Below are positions 20,963-32,399 of a DNA stretch of 64,000 nt, in pieces (position 1 is the stretch's first letter; each line of letters opens with the position of its first letter). The notes beneath the pieces were generated by a model, which was not told the DNA's origin, made no database searches, and saw nothing but the letters and a program-made list of their open reading frames with translations. A program made the translations under genes and the position numbers. The stretch covers positions 1,220,848 to 1,284,847 of the forward strand of contig NW_027062618.1 of assembly GCF_032884065.1 (NCBI RefSeq), in the 5' to 3' direction. The stretch is from Artemia franciscana. Taxonomy: Eukaryota; Arthropoda; Branchiopoda; Anostraca; Artemiidae.

Positions 20963-21781
20963 TTTAACTACGTAAAACTTGCGAATATACAACATTCTTT
21001 GCTGTCCCATTGTCTGTGCATATAAATAGAATGTCAGGTTTAACGACTCTTGAACATGCAACATATAATGGTCCATGGGAAAACAATCCGTATTCAGATC
21101 TATACCTCATGATTCTAATGATTGCCCTTGAGCTTTGTTGATGGTGATTGCTAATCGACGATTCCCTGTGTCGCCATCGTCATTTATATATCCCCCTGAG
21201 CCCCCCGGCGTCCCTGTTGTAGTTGTGTCCCTGTGTCCCGGTCGTCATGTCCTGGTGTCCCGGTCTATATATACATTCGTTTTTGAATTGGTCTTTTTTT
21301 AGGTTTTAGTTTTTTACCTTTTTTTAGTTTTTTTTTCTTTTTTTTAGTTTTGTTTTTCTCCTTTATTTTTCATTTTTTTTCCGTTTTCATTTTATTTTCT
21401 TTTTTAGTTTTTTTTTAGCTTTTTAGCTTTTTTAGTTTTTTATTAGTTTTTAGTTTTTTTTTTCTTTTTAGTTTTTTTGTAGTTTTTACCTTTTTTTTAG
21501 TTTTTAATTTGTTTTTACTTATGTCCTGGTCGTCATTTATACTCCCTGTGTCCCGGTCGTCATTTGTGTCCCGGTGCTTTGTTGATGGTGATTGCTAATC
21601 GAACATTCCTTGTGTCCCGGTCGTCATTTATATTCCCTATGTGCCAGTGTCCCGGTCGTCATTTGTGTCCCGGTGTCCCGGTCTGTAATTTCGTCAGTCG
21701 AAAACATGACGTCAGTCGACACAGAAACATGACGTCACCTGACAGACAGATCCACAGACAACTTATTTTTATATATATAGA
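20960..21781 (-). mobile_element. Second Helitron body (interrupted by first)
   Basis: Minus strand: the 5' end (TCTATATATATAAAAATAAG) is at 21781, with TGACGTCA zone (21695-21740), minisatellite pieces (21525-21690 and 21165-21280), a T-rich AGTTTTTT spacer (21290-21520), and a helicase C-terminal remnant at 21150-20970. The remnant contains AITINKAQGQS-like and, with one frame shift, HGQLYVACSRVGKPDNL-like text. Its own hairpin lies beyond the inserted first copy or is lost. Confidence 0.75.
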
Positions 21782-22419
21782 TTGTATGTTTATATGTTCA
21801 TATGCATATGTTTATATATATGTATATGTATGTTATGTTTGTATGTATATATACTATGTTTATATGTATATTGATTGTGTATTGATTTTAAGTCGATGCT
21901 GTTAACCTAAAAGCTAAGATTTAAATAAGTGGAAAGTGTTTAAACTTGCGTTCTTTAGCAGCGAGTCGCGGTGAAATATTTCCATATCTGGTACAATGAA
22001 AATAATTATGTCTGGCGATAAATTGTCTTGAAGAGATTTCATTGGAAACAATTTTACATTGATATTAATATTTCGAAATGAAGCTGTTCCATATAAAAAA
22101 AAACACCCACTTAAAAGTTTGTTTGCAAATTAAGCATGGTCTAGAGATAAATAACCTACTAGAATTTGATATTCCACCGCATTAAGCTGCCCTAAACAAG
22201 GTGATGAGTGTCTCATTATTTATTAAACAAAAAACGAATACTTTATCATTAAAAAAAAAAAACGAAGTTTTCATGATGGAGACAAAGATCAAACTCAAAC
22301 TTGAAACGAACAATAATTATTGCTTCATATTATATTCAACATATACTGCTTTCCAGAAGCTACTTTCCAGAAAGAAAGTAAAAAACTTTCCAGGAATAGT
22401 TGAATGCTAAACTGGAGAG
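21782..22419. other. TATG-rich tract and a short Helitron scrap
   Basis: 21785-21880 is a degenerate TATG/TATA simple repeat. On the minus strand near 21975-21945, CGACTCGCTGCTAAAGAACG encodes RLAAKER, as in the Helitron N-terminal ORF, so a scrap of another copy lies here. The ORF at 22201-22410 is unrecognised. Confidence 0.45.
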
Positions 22420-24045
22420 TTTAAAATCTGGCAATGTAGAAAATGGATGGAATAATTTTAGGAAATTAGTTTGTGAGGTCTCTGATCGTGTTTTTGGGAA
22501 GAGAGTCAAAAACGTAGCTAGGAATGATAGTGAAAATGCCTTATGATTAATAGAGAGGAAGAAGGGCCTAAAGAAGAATTATTTGAGAATTATGGGAAAA
22601 TAAGAGGAATGTAAATAAAGTGGAGAAAGCATTAAAATATAAATTGAGGAGGTATGAAGTGGAGGCCATGGACAAAATTGCCGAAAATCCAGAATTGACA
22701 AAGAATATGGTGGTTGTGAGGGTAGAGATAAGCCACTGAAGATTGTGAACATTATTTTTGAGGAAGGAGAAGTACCTTGTGATTTTTAGGAAAATTCAAA
22801 TTAATCTCTCCATAAGAGAGTTGATAAGAATGAGTATGGTAATGATAGAGGCATTAACCTGATTTCCGCTTGAAGCAAAATTATTTAATATGATGATACT
22901 TTTTAGACTTATAGATGCTGTAGACAAAGTTTTGAGATAAGAACAGTTTGGTTTTAGGAAATTTAGAGTATATGTCAGTTCATAATTGAGAAGTACCTGA
23001 GTCATCAATCTCCTTTAGTCTTTAGCTTTATAGATTTTGAGCAAGCGTTGGATACAGCTGATAGAAGAGTTTTAGTGAACATCATATCCTTATATGCTAT
23101 ACATGATAAATACATTAAAGGATTACTGCTATGTACGAGAATAACATTGATGCGTTTAAGCTAGGAAATGAGGTTAGTAGCTCGTTTTGTCTTAAATCAG
23201 GACTTAAGCAGGGTTGTGTTCTACATTTTTATCATTTTGATGGAGTTCATCCTAAGGAATACAACAAAGGCAATGGAAGAGCACGGAATTAAATGGGGAA
23301 GTAAAACTTACCTATACTTAGATTATGCTGATGATTTAAGCATCCTAGATGAAAATGCTAGCATAATGAAAGAATTTTCAGAGGTTTCGCGAATTTTCAG
23401 ATTAGTTTTAAGAAGGCTAAGTCGTTAAGATTAGGAATAAGTGAAGATGGAGAGGTGATGTTGGGTAATGAGAAGATCGATCAAGTGTGCAGTTTCACTT
23501 ACCCAGGTAGTGTTATTAGTATAGACGGTGGGTGGAGTGAAGACGCTGAAAGTAGAATAGCCAAGACCGTGGGTTTTTTTTATACTTGAAATAAGTTTCG
23601 AAGAATAGGAAGATCAGTATGTGAACCAAGATTAGAATATTGGAAGCTACAGTGGTAACAATGTTCAACTATAGTTCTGAATCGTTTCGAAAAACGGAGG
23701 AGGATTTGCTAGATGTTTTCCAGAGAAATTCTCTAAGGATTTTTTGGCACCCGATTGACTGACGTATCTCAAACAGCAAGCTCTATGAAAAATATGGTTC
23801 AATCCTGCTTTCTAGGGCTATAATGGTTGAAAGAATGACATTGCTAGGATATGGTCTGTGGATGAAGGGTGACAGATTGCCAAAGATCATCCTTGTAGGC
23901 CAACCACCTAAGGCCAAACGAAAATCAAGTAGTTCCAAAACTAAGGAGGGAGGAGGCCGCAAGGGAAGATTAGAATGTAAGAGCACTGAGCGTAGATGTG
24001 TTCACCTTAGGTGGCTTGGTGCTGTAGTGAGTTGTTAGTAGCAGT
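22420..24045 (+). pseudogene. RTE/BovB-like LINE reverse transcriptase relic
   Basis: Plus-strand blocks in order: FIDFEQALDTADRRVLVNI (motif A, decayed FIDF.QAFDT), KSGLKQGCV-like at 23200, ILMEFILRNTTKAMEEHGIK and YLYLDYADDLSILDE (catalytic YADD, 23310-23350), GNEKIDQVCSFTYPGSVIS at 23470-23520, EDLLDVFQRNSLRIF at 23700-23745 and ERMTLLGYGLWMKGDRLPKI at 23830-23890. The terminal C..RWLGAV is near 24000. These follow the RT C-terminal half and tail of animal endonuclease-reverse transcriptases of the RTE/CR1 kind. Many frame changes; a dead copy. Confidence 0.8.
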
Positions 24046-24059
24046 AGTATATACAATGC

Positions 24060-25440
24060 GTATCTACAAAAACTAGCCTAAAGACAAATTCTGCGAAATT
24101 AGTGGTTGGGATTGTTTGGAATTTGTCTTGGATAGTACATTATAAGACAGAAGTGAAGCAGGGATGTGCCAGGTCACCTAAATTAATGAGTATTTATTTA
24201 CATAGTTTGTAAAAGTTTCTGGAAGAGAAGGGAGCCCGAGTTTTGACGCGGGATATGTCAAGAATGGGCATGCTCCTTGTCGCAGAAAAGGAGTTATAGA
24301 TTCAGGTTCACGTCTTAGTTGCAGATACGCGTCAGAAGTTGAATAGAAGCCAATGAGTTTACTGCAGGAATATTTATTAAGAAAGAAGCTTGAGTTGAAT
24401 CTTGAGTAACCCTAGTGCTACTAGTCCTAATCCTTGAGTTGTCCTACTGCTTAGGAAGAAGTGCCAATTCAGTGAGAAAGATAAAATTATTTTGAGAGGT
24501 GGAAAAGTTCAAATTCGGTAAGAACTAAAAAATCTAGAGTGACCTGTAAAGTAAAGGGTAAAACATTTTGTTTTACATTAGTATCTAGGTAGGGAATATA
24601 GGAGATATAGGGATACAGAATAATATTCTTAGGAATAAGGTAGTATCTGTGATGCATCATGCATTGAAGTTTTGGAATATCAGAAAAGTGACAAATTAGA
24701 AATAATATAGCTAGGATATTATAAGAAATGGCTAAGAATAAATGAAAACATAAGTTGTTCAGTAGTTAGAGAAGACTTATGAATTTTTTCGCTAAGAATT
24801 TGTAGGTTAGTGAATAAGATTTGATTCTGAGAATTTATTGTGAAAATCTTTTGAGTGCAGCTACTTTAATCAGCTTATTTAGAACCTCTTAGAGTGGAGT
24901 CTCTTAGTTCATGGCCGTTTCAGGTAAGGAATAGTCTACAAGATCGTAGAGGGTAGAAGCGTGGAACAATGGATTAGATATAGATAATGGGGTGGCAAAG
25001 ATGACTTAAAATGTTCTATGAGATCAGGAGGTATAGGTTTGGCAGCATTGAAGATGCTTTTCGGATTCCCTGCACCTCTATGCAGTGGTAAGCGAGACAG
25101 GAGGTGAATGGTATTTCTTTGAAGGTGAATTTAAGAAAGGAGGGGGTTAATGTATATAATTGAATTGAAGGTGAGTAATTTACCACTTGCGACAAGAAGG
25201 AAATATTCTAGGGAGGAGGCAAGGACAGGATGATTCTTACTTTTGTCCTCTGTGTGAAGGGTCTGGGTCATATGATATGTGAGTGTAAAGAATTGAGTGA
25301 GTTGCAAAAGGAAGTGCATGGAAAGTGTAGTTCTGATGAATGATGGCTGGTGAGTTGAGTGATTAATGAATGTTTTGTAAGCTCTGAAAGGTTAAGACGA
25401 TATTTCAGGCTAGCAATGGAGCGCATAAATATTTGTTCAT
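24060..25440 (+). pseudogene. Second decayed LINE 3' part
   Basis: Near 24140-24180 the text KTEVKQGCARSPKLMS is an RT motif-B relic (GVKQGC..SP). Near 25235-25290 FCPLC...GLGHMICECKEL, then SERLRRYFRLAMER, looks like the C-terminal zinc-binding CPLC...H...C segment that ends many LINE ORF2 proteins. The middle is heavily decayed. Whether these are one copy with the preceding relic is uncertain. Confidence 0.5.
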
Positions 25441-25444
25441 GGTT

Positions 25445-26565
25445 TTGCAGTTTCTTTGTTTATGGAGTATTATTTAATTAAAATCGAAGTTTTCATTTCC
25501 GTGTTTCTATGGTCTCAAGGCTTTTAGAGTAATAAGATCTATTATTAGAAGTGTTGTCATAGGGAGATACATATCAGTTTATTTGAGCTAATTTTGTAGA
25601 TACATGTTGCAAAAACTGCGAAAAATTAGTTCGTTTTCAGTTTCAACTTTGCTTTCTGCATTCATAAAAAATAACATATTTTTCTTTAAATTAAATTTTG
25701 TTCGTTTTTAGTTTTATTAAATATACGCAATAAACCAGTATAAGCAGTTGGTTTTGCAATAAAAAAAGGGTGATAATTGGGGAAGAGGGCTGGGGAGCAA
25801 TTGTTCCTGTAGATTTTTTTTTATTTTTTCCCTTGAACAAAACGATCTTTAGCGAACTTAGGTAATGAAATTAAAAAAGTGAACATGAATTTTAAGTTAG
25901 GGCATTAGATTTTTTTTTTTTTCTGGGAACATTTTTTCAGACTTTTCAGTCATTGTTTGGAGGAAAAGGATTATTATATCTTGACAGACCATCAAATAGT
26001 GTTTATTTCGTGGCTATCTCTTTATGGACCTTGAGAAACCCTCCCTCCGCTCCTCCTCTGTATTAGTTGCTTGTACACATATATTAATATTAGAATACAT
26101 GGAATTCACAAGACTGGAAAGTATATGAAAAACACGGAACTTATCAAGTTCACTAAAGGTCAGTGCCCTTTGGAGGGGGAAGTGGTGGAAGTAGATACTT
26201 CAAAAAATCAATGGGGGGGCTGATGAATAATGCGTTGAGGCCGCACAAGCTGACAAGACAGGAAAAACCAAAAAGAGTACAAGATTTTGTCGGTGGGGAT
26301 TTAGAAGAGGGGTGGATTTTACATAAAACTTTCAAATAGTTTTTATTTGATTGACTATTTCAGAATTTTCAATTAATGGCATTAAGACCCAGTTTGGTCA
26401 AAATTGTCGTTTTGGGACAGGAAATGGTGAGCTGTAAACCTCCATTTAACGGTTTTGGACCATTCTGAATCGATCGGTTCCGAACCATTCTGAATTTTTG
26501 ATGTTTTGTTGCACAGACTGGCCAAAAACGGCACTTAACTGTGGGGCTATAACTCTTATTACTTA
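25445..26565. other. No gene recognised
   Basis: AT-rich with T runs (25815-25835, 25911-25922). ACCATTCTGAATC-like text is repeated at 26459 and 26485. The short ORFs lack motifs. Confidence 0.45.
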
Positions 26566-26569
26566 AAAT

Positions 26570-27010
26570 GGACACTAGATATTATGGTTTTTGTTCAAAC
26601 TAACCCTCTCCCGACATTTTAGGATCTTTGAGTCTTTACGGTCGCCTCTAAAAAAAAAAAAAGATAGATAAATATATGTCCGTGAACTTGCTTCTGGCAA
26701 AAAATACAAAATTTCACATTTTTGTATATAGGAGCTTGAAACTTTACAGAAGGGTTCTCTGATATTTTGTATCTGATGGCGTGATTTTCATTAAGATCAG
26801 TTGATGTTTTGGGAATATTTCACCCTTTTTTTACAATGAAGCTTGTAACTTTTGATGGGTAACATTTAACTTGATGAATTTTTATATATTTGGAATAAGT
26901 ATCAAAATTAGTTTTTTTTTTAATGTATATATTGTTATTAAGACTGTTTTTTAGAGTTTTGCTTTTTATTGAGCCGCATCGCCCTTTACTTAAAGTTTGT
27001 TGCCCCAAAC
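26570..27010 (+). repeat. Interspersed repeat family A, partial copy
   Basis: Collinear with 8800-9260 and 48990-49430: GACATTTTAGGATC, an A run, TCCGTGAACTTGCTTCTGGC, TTTTTGTATATAGGAGCTTG, GGGTTCTCTGATA, CTTTTGATGGGTAACATT, and an end at TTGCCCCAAACTGTT. Confidence 0.65.
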
Positions 27011-27420
27011 TGTTAAGGTCTCGTTTGTTTTATCTTTACTAGGTTACAGCTACTGTTGCAGCAATGATAATATGGAACAAAATTATTCTTCTCTTTTTTT
27101 CAGGAATGATAATGTCACATTGATGTGTGTAAGGAGGACACGTGCTATGCCCCTCCCCCGTGAAATACCACGCGTTTTTCTATAATTACTTAGATTTTTC
27201 ATGTAATTCTCCTGTTTTGCTTTTGTTTTGTTTTTTATTTCTTATTCTGCCATGTTCCACCGTTAATATTTTTCTTGCCAATACCAATTATGATTCTTTG
27301 AAAACTCTTGAATTTAAAAATCTAATTAGTTTTTCATCATCGAGGTGTCTGCGTAGTAATTTCAAAGTTTGTTTCTGTAGAACTTTGGCCTCCAAATTTG
27401 ATAGTTTAAAGGGGGTAATT
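27011..27420. other. No gene recognised
   Basis: The open frame at 27142-27444 has no motif, and its 3' end runs into the following repeat. Confidence 0.4.
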
Positions 27421-28130
27421 CTGGAAAAAAAGAGCTATTTTTAACTTACAAACGGGTGATCGGATCTCAATGAAATTTGATATTTAGAAGGACCTCGTAA
27501 CTCAGATCTCTTATTTTAAATCTCAACCGGATCCAGCGTAATTGGGGGGAGGCAGTTGGGGGGAACCGGAAATCTTAGAAAATACTTAGAGCGGTGAGAT
27601 CAGGATGAAACTGGATGGGAAGAATAAAAACCTGTATAAGATTCATGACTGACATAACCGGACCGGATCTGCCATCTTTTGGGTAGTTGGGGGGGGGGGT
27701 TAATTATGAAAAACTAAAAAAATGAGGTATTTTTAACTTACGAACGGGTGATCGGATCTCAATGAAATTTGATATTTAGAAGGATATCGTGTCTCAGAGC
27801 TCGTATTTTAAATCCCGACCAGATCTGGTGACATTGGGGGGGGGGAACTTAAAATTTGGAAAACACTTAGAGTGGAGGGATTGGGATGAAACTTGTTGGT
27901 AAAAATAAGCACAAGTCCTAGATACATGATTGACATAACCGGAACGGATCTGCTCTCTTTGGGGTAGTTGGGGGGGGGGGGTTAATTCTGAAAAATTAGA
28001 AAAAATGAGGTATTTTTAACTTACGAATGGGGGATCGGATCTCAATGAAATTTGATATTTAGAAGGATGTCGTGTCTCAAAGCTCTTATTTTAAGTCGCG
28101 ACTGGATCTGGTGACATTGGGGGGCATAGT
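27420..28130 (+). repeat. About 290 bp tandem repeat family B, three units (sense orientation)
   Basis: GGGTGATCGGATCTCAATGA recurs near 27454, 27746 and 28030, each followed by AATTTGATATTTAGAAGGA, a TCGGTC-type segment, a G run of 6-13, then GATGAAACT and CATAACCGGA. The reverse complement of this unit makes up the array at 32.4-35 kb. The G runs (for example 27688-27697, 27834-27845, 27970-27980) vary in length between units. Non-coding. Confidence 0.8.
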
Positions 28131-28294
28131 ACTATCGAGCGAATAGTTGGTATATTAGAATCTGGGATAGGTTACCAGGAACTTTTACCAAAGTCTGAGA
28201 GAGATGAGCTGGGTTTTTTCAAAATCCTCACGAACAGGTAAATAGACAGCCAGACGCATAGGCCCCTAGAGAAAGGGACAGAACCGAAAAAAAA

Positions 28295-28326
28295 CACACA
28301 CACACACACGCACACATACACACACA
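28295..28326. repeat. (CA)n microsatellite
   Basis: An ACAC run with two interruptions, followed by further CA-rich text. Confidence 0.9.
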
Positions 28327-28377
28327 AACGCAATAAGTCAGACAAGAGACGAACAAACACCAACTCAGAAACACTGG

Positions 28378-28557
28378 CACAGAGAGAGAGGGAAAGAGAG
28401 AGAGAGAGAGCGAGACAAGCAAACGGAATCTCAGACACACAGGGACAGAGAGAGAGAGAGAGAAACAAAAACATATTCAAAGACAAAGAGTCAGACACAC
28501 AAATATACAATGACAGACACAGAGATAAGCAAAAACCTGCTCAGACGCTCAGGCATA

Positions 28558-28625
<68 letters not shown>
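28378..28625. repeat. (GA)n-rich tract
   Basis: Several GAGA blocks, the longest at 28557-28625, separated by CAGACACA-type spacers. ORFs on the reverse strand here are simple Ser/Leu repeats and not genes. Confidence 0.9.
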
Positions 28626-28629
<4 letters not shown>

Positions 28630-28739
28630 AACCTTGCAAATATACAGATTCAGATCCGCAAACACAAAGACTGACACAAAGAAAAGCAAGGGCCTGCTCT
28701 GACACACTGGATGAGAGACAAGCCTGCAGTCACGCCAAT

Positions 28740-30380
28740 CAATCAGGCCGATTTTGACTCTTAAAAAGGGAACTAAAAATTTCAATTTCCAATAGAATGA
28801 GCATCTTACGAAGTTTATGTGATAATTCATTCCGTAAGAACCTTATATGCTCCCGTGGCATATTTTACAGCAGTTGCCCCCGACCTCCAGGGAGTTTTGT
28901 AAACCCTAGAGTTTTTATTCTATGATATTTTATTCATTTGGGCAAAATTAAAATCCCAAAAATTTGATTCAGTGGATATCATTAAAAGACGGTTGGTGGG
29001 GGGGGGACTAGTTGCCATCAAGTTGCTTCGACTCTTAAAAAAGGCACTAGAAATTCCGATTTGAAATCGAATGATTACCCTCCAAAGTTTATACTACCAC
29101 TCTCCCATACAAACTTGTATGCCCTGGGAACATAATTTACAACACTTAGCTCTGGGTTTTTGGGAGCTGTCGTATCGTTGGAGGTTGTATTTGCGTGATT
29201 TTTGGTCTATTTTGAACAAAATAGCAAATAGAAAATTCGATTGGCAACAATTTATGAAAAGAGGGCTGGTGGGGAGGATCTAGTTTTCATCAGATCACTT
29301 TTGACTCTCAAAAAGGGAACTGGAACTTTGAATTTCCAATCATTTGAGTCCCCTGCAAAATTTAAACAACCTACTTTTCCATAAAAACCTTGTATGCCCA
29401 GGGGCACAAGTCAAAACCCTTAGTTCTCCCACGCTACTGGGGGGATAAGTCGAGTCCAAAGTTTTTGGTATCTGGCTGTTGGAATATTTCAAAGAAAATC
29501 GGTAACTCGAATTGATCGGATGCATTTAGGGAAATTAAGGTGTGGGGGATAGATGCCCTTCGATCACTTTTAACAATTGAGAAGATAACTTGAACTTGTG
29601 ATAATCGAAAGGATAATTGAAGCTTTCAATTCTTAATCAAATTAGCTACCTCTGATGCGTATACGACTAACCCTTACACAAAACCTTATATGCCCACAGG
29701 GAACAACTTTAAACTCGTACCATTGGGCTCGGGGGGGGGGGGGGTGTTTCGAAGCCGAATTTTTGCTATCTGATAATTGAGCTGTTTTTAGTAATATGGC
29801 AATAAAACGACTATCTCAAAATGTTATCAGATGTAATTACGGGAAAAAGGTGTGTTTGTGTGGGAGGGGGTTAATGCCCACCCATCACTTTTGATGGCTG
29901 TGTTTGTGTAGTGGGGAGTTTGATGGCATCTGATCCTTTTTTACTCATAAAATGGTTAGTAACTTTCAATTCCCAATCAAACGAGCCACCTCCGAAGTTG
30001 ATACGACCACCCCTTACATAAAAACCTTATACGCAGGGGCTTATACGAAGCCCCGGGCTCTGGGGGTATGTGTCGACTTCGAACTTTTCTATGTTATCTT
30101 TGAACTATTTCATCAAAATCTTGATGTTTATACCGGATATATTTGGTTAAAAACGTGATGGGGGCTAGTTACCCTCTGGTGACTTAGAATCTTAAAAATG
30201 ACACTAGAACTTTTTATATCTAATCTAAATAGTCCCCTTCGAAGTCTGTACGACCACCCCTTCTGTATCAACTGTATCTGGGAAAAATTAAACGTTGGAG
30301 CCGTGTTGCCTTTGCTATATGGTGGTGGGTATATGCTCGCCGATCAATTTTGATGACTCTTAAAAAGATAAGTGTGGAGG
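28740..30380 (+). repeat. About 270 bp diverged tandem repeat family C
   Basis: Units open with GACTCTTAAAAAGGGAACT-type text near 28758, 29033, 29300, 29930, 30186 and 30354. Each is followed by TTTCAATTTCCAATC, GAAGTTTATACGACCAC, ACCTTATATGCCC and a G-rich segment (G13 near 29729-29741). Related units recur at 36300-37170 (reverse), 49440-49740 (reverse) and 53170-53520. No coding potential. Confidence 0.75.
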
Positions 30381-31010
30381 AAGTGGGAAATACTCGGGGT
30401 CGTCATGAGAATCAAGTATGTCTCAAACGTTTGCAAAAGAGAATGAATCATTCTGGCCTGCTTCATCTTCATTTGCTTCATCACTGAATGAACATCTTCA
30501 TTGGAAACCATCGTCAAAACCGTTATCGGTCAAAACCTTTCGTACCTTTTTATTAACTGCAATTTTTTACCTGGCAAATACGCCATTCAGTTGTTCAGCA
30601 ATTCTGTTTTAAGTGTATGAGCCCTTGAACCGGGAACAAGCAAGGGCATTAGATTTGCATTTCAAATCCTCGTTGACCAAGTGTGCAGTCATTCCCAAGT
30701 AGTTTTTGTTATTGGCAGACCAAATGTATATTGTCAACGACTTGTAGTCGGTGAGTTCAAAATCACGATTGCATCCATGTAATCCTTCAGAATTTTGTTT
30801 GGGCAGTTTTGCATGTGGTAGATACTGCACCATCCTTCTAAATTTTCCAATTTATAACAAACAAACTTTCCGTTCAATACATAAGGTAGTTCCACCATTA
30901 TAGCGTCCTCTTTTGGAATTTCGCGCAGGGCCAGGAGCCACTGTTTTCAAAGACTAAAATCCATTCATCCACTAACATATGGGCAGTTTAGTTCGTCACC
31001 TCGCCCTGCG
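30350..31010 (-). pseudogene. hAT transposase relic, central part
   Basis: The minus-strand frame at 30833-30609 includes SLTIYIWSANNKNYLGMTAH, then LVNEDLKCKSNALACSRFKG. This matches the central hAT block (D.WTS..N..YLG.TAH.I...L.LKS..LACRRF.G.HT) around the catalytic core. Downstream on the same strand (30600-30400), after stops, comes KVRKVLTDNGFDDGF, resembling the following VTDNGSNF segment. Upstream pieces up to about 31010 give MTQGEVTN...WILVFENS. Frames are broken throughout. Confidence 0.7.
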
Positions 31011-31059
31011 TCATGCCGGTATAATTTTTCTGTGCCATGAAGAAAGTAGGTGAGTCTTT

Positions 31060-31155
31060 AGAATTTTTTTACTTAAGTAGAGTACAAGTAGGCTACTCAA
31101 ATTTTTTACTTAAGTAATTACTTAAGTACTTTTACTTAAGTATTCCCCAACACTA
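31060..31155. repeat. ACTTAAGTA palindrome cluster at edge of hAT relic
   Basis: TACTTAAGTA-type 9-10 base palindromes occur four times in 80 bases (about 31071, 31106, 31121, 31133). Sub-terminal ACTTAAGTA clusters occur in some animal hAT elements. Position just outside the transposase relic suggests this is its 5' terminal region. Confidence 0.55.
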
Positions 31156-31199
31156 CTATAGGGATACTACATACTGTTAATACTATTACAACTATTCCT

Positions 31200-32060
31200 A
31201 GGGGCATTGAGGTAAAATTCTCAAGGAAATAAGAACAGGGAAGGTGAACTGAACCACATCACACCGTCTGTATGTAGGTTGTCAAAAGGGCGTAACAGAA
31301 ATATCGTAGAAACAGTTTGGTGTGTGAAGTTGAAACTAAAATGAATTGCTGTGGGGGATACTGAAGTAACCACAAGAAAATACTTGCATCCTACTGATTT
31401 TGCTTCCACTCATAATACTACTGTTACTATTAATACTTCTTTTATTGCTACTACTGCCACTAAAGCCAAGTCTACTACCACTGCTGCCACTATTAAAACT
31501 AAAGGTAATAAGGCGAAAAGTTTAGGATATGTTGAAACTGTATTCAACTAAATCAAAAAAAACTATGCCCACGCAGGTTCTCAAGAAGATGAACCACACA
31601 TGTTTCAGGAACAGTTGATGGTACAAGTTGAAACTTTCAGCGTGTGTTGAAGAGGATGTTGAAGAAACCAAAGGTGCTACGTACATAGTGCTATTAATTA
31701 TATTTAACTATAGCTAGTAGGCAAGCTAAGAGCATTAAAATGAAGCTTTTGAAATATTTCGGTGGATGTTGAACTATGAGCGTGTGGATTTTCAAAAAAG
31801 TAACAAAGTAATGTCTAAAGAACAGTTTATATTAATAAGTTAGACCTTTAAGTGTACGTTGTGGCAAATTTTGATCTATCCAGAAGGCACTATGTTTATA
31901 CTATTAATATTACCACTAAATTGTCTGTAACTTGTGATACTATTTGGGTATTTGTTTTTTTTAGACGTTTAAAGGGAACTTCAATTAAACAAAGAATCTA
32001 TATGCATAGAGGTTTTCAAAAAGGCATGTTAGCAATTTTATAGGTAGTGCCACTCGATGA
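31200..32060 (+). repeat. ACT-trinucleotide-rich repeat (family D)
   Basis: 31405-31510 is rich in ACT/GCT/ACC triplets, so one frame reads as Thr/Ala-rich peptide without meaning. The text around it (AAGTTGAAACT, TTCAAAAAGG, CACTATGTTTATACT) recurs in reverse orientation at 50840-52930. It reads as a decayed satellite-like family, not a gene. Confidence 0.5.
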
Positions 32061-32399
32061 TAGCTAGAAACGTCTTTGAACTTTTAAAGGAGATAATTCG
32101 ACTTTAGATTACACATTTTAGTACCCATTGAATGAATGAATGAACTTTATTACCCGTAAAGTATAAAAAACACAAAGTGCGGAGTATTATAAATAAACAA
32201 AAACAAATACGATAAACAGCGAAGAACAAGACCTAAGAGCTCATATGGCACTTGTGACGAGGCGAGAAGAGTTAAGAGCCAAGAGATCATATGGTATGAG
32301 CTCTAACAAAATTCTATGAATCAATAGATTGATTTAAAAAGGAAAATAAGAGGCTTAATGCCGGTCAAGATTTAAAATAAGAGCTCTGAGTCACAAAGT

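Noticed and set aside
20834..21076. Long Ile-Tyr repeat open frames here and at 41909-42130, 46734-46968, 54620-54934 and 55642-55914
   Set aside because: They are translations of (TA)n microsatellites, open on both strands because the repeat lacks stops in these frames.
28172..28830. Leu/Ser/Val-rich open frames on the minus strand
   Set aside because: Readings of (CA)n and (GA)n simple repeats.
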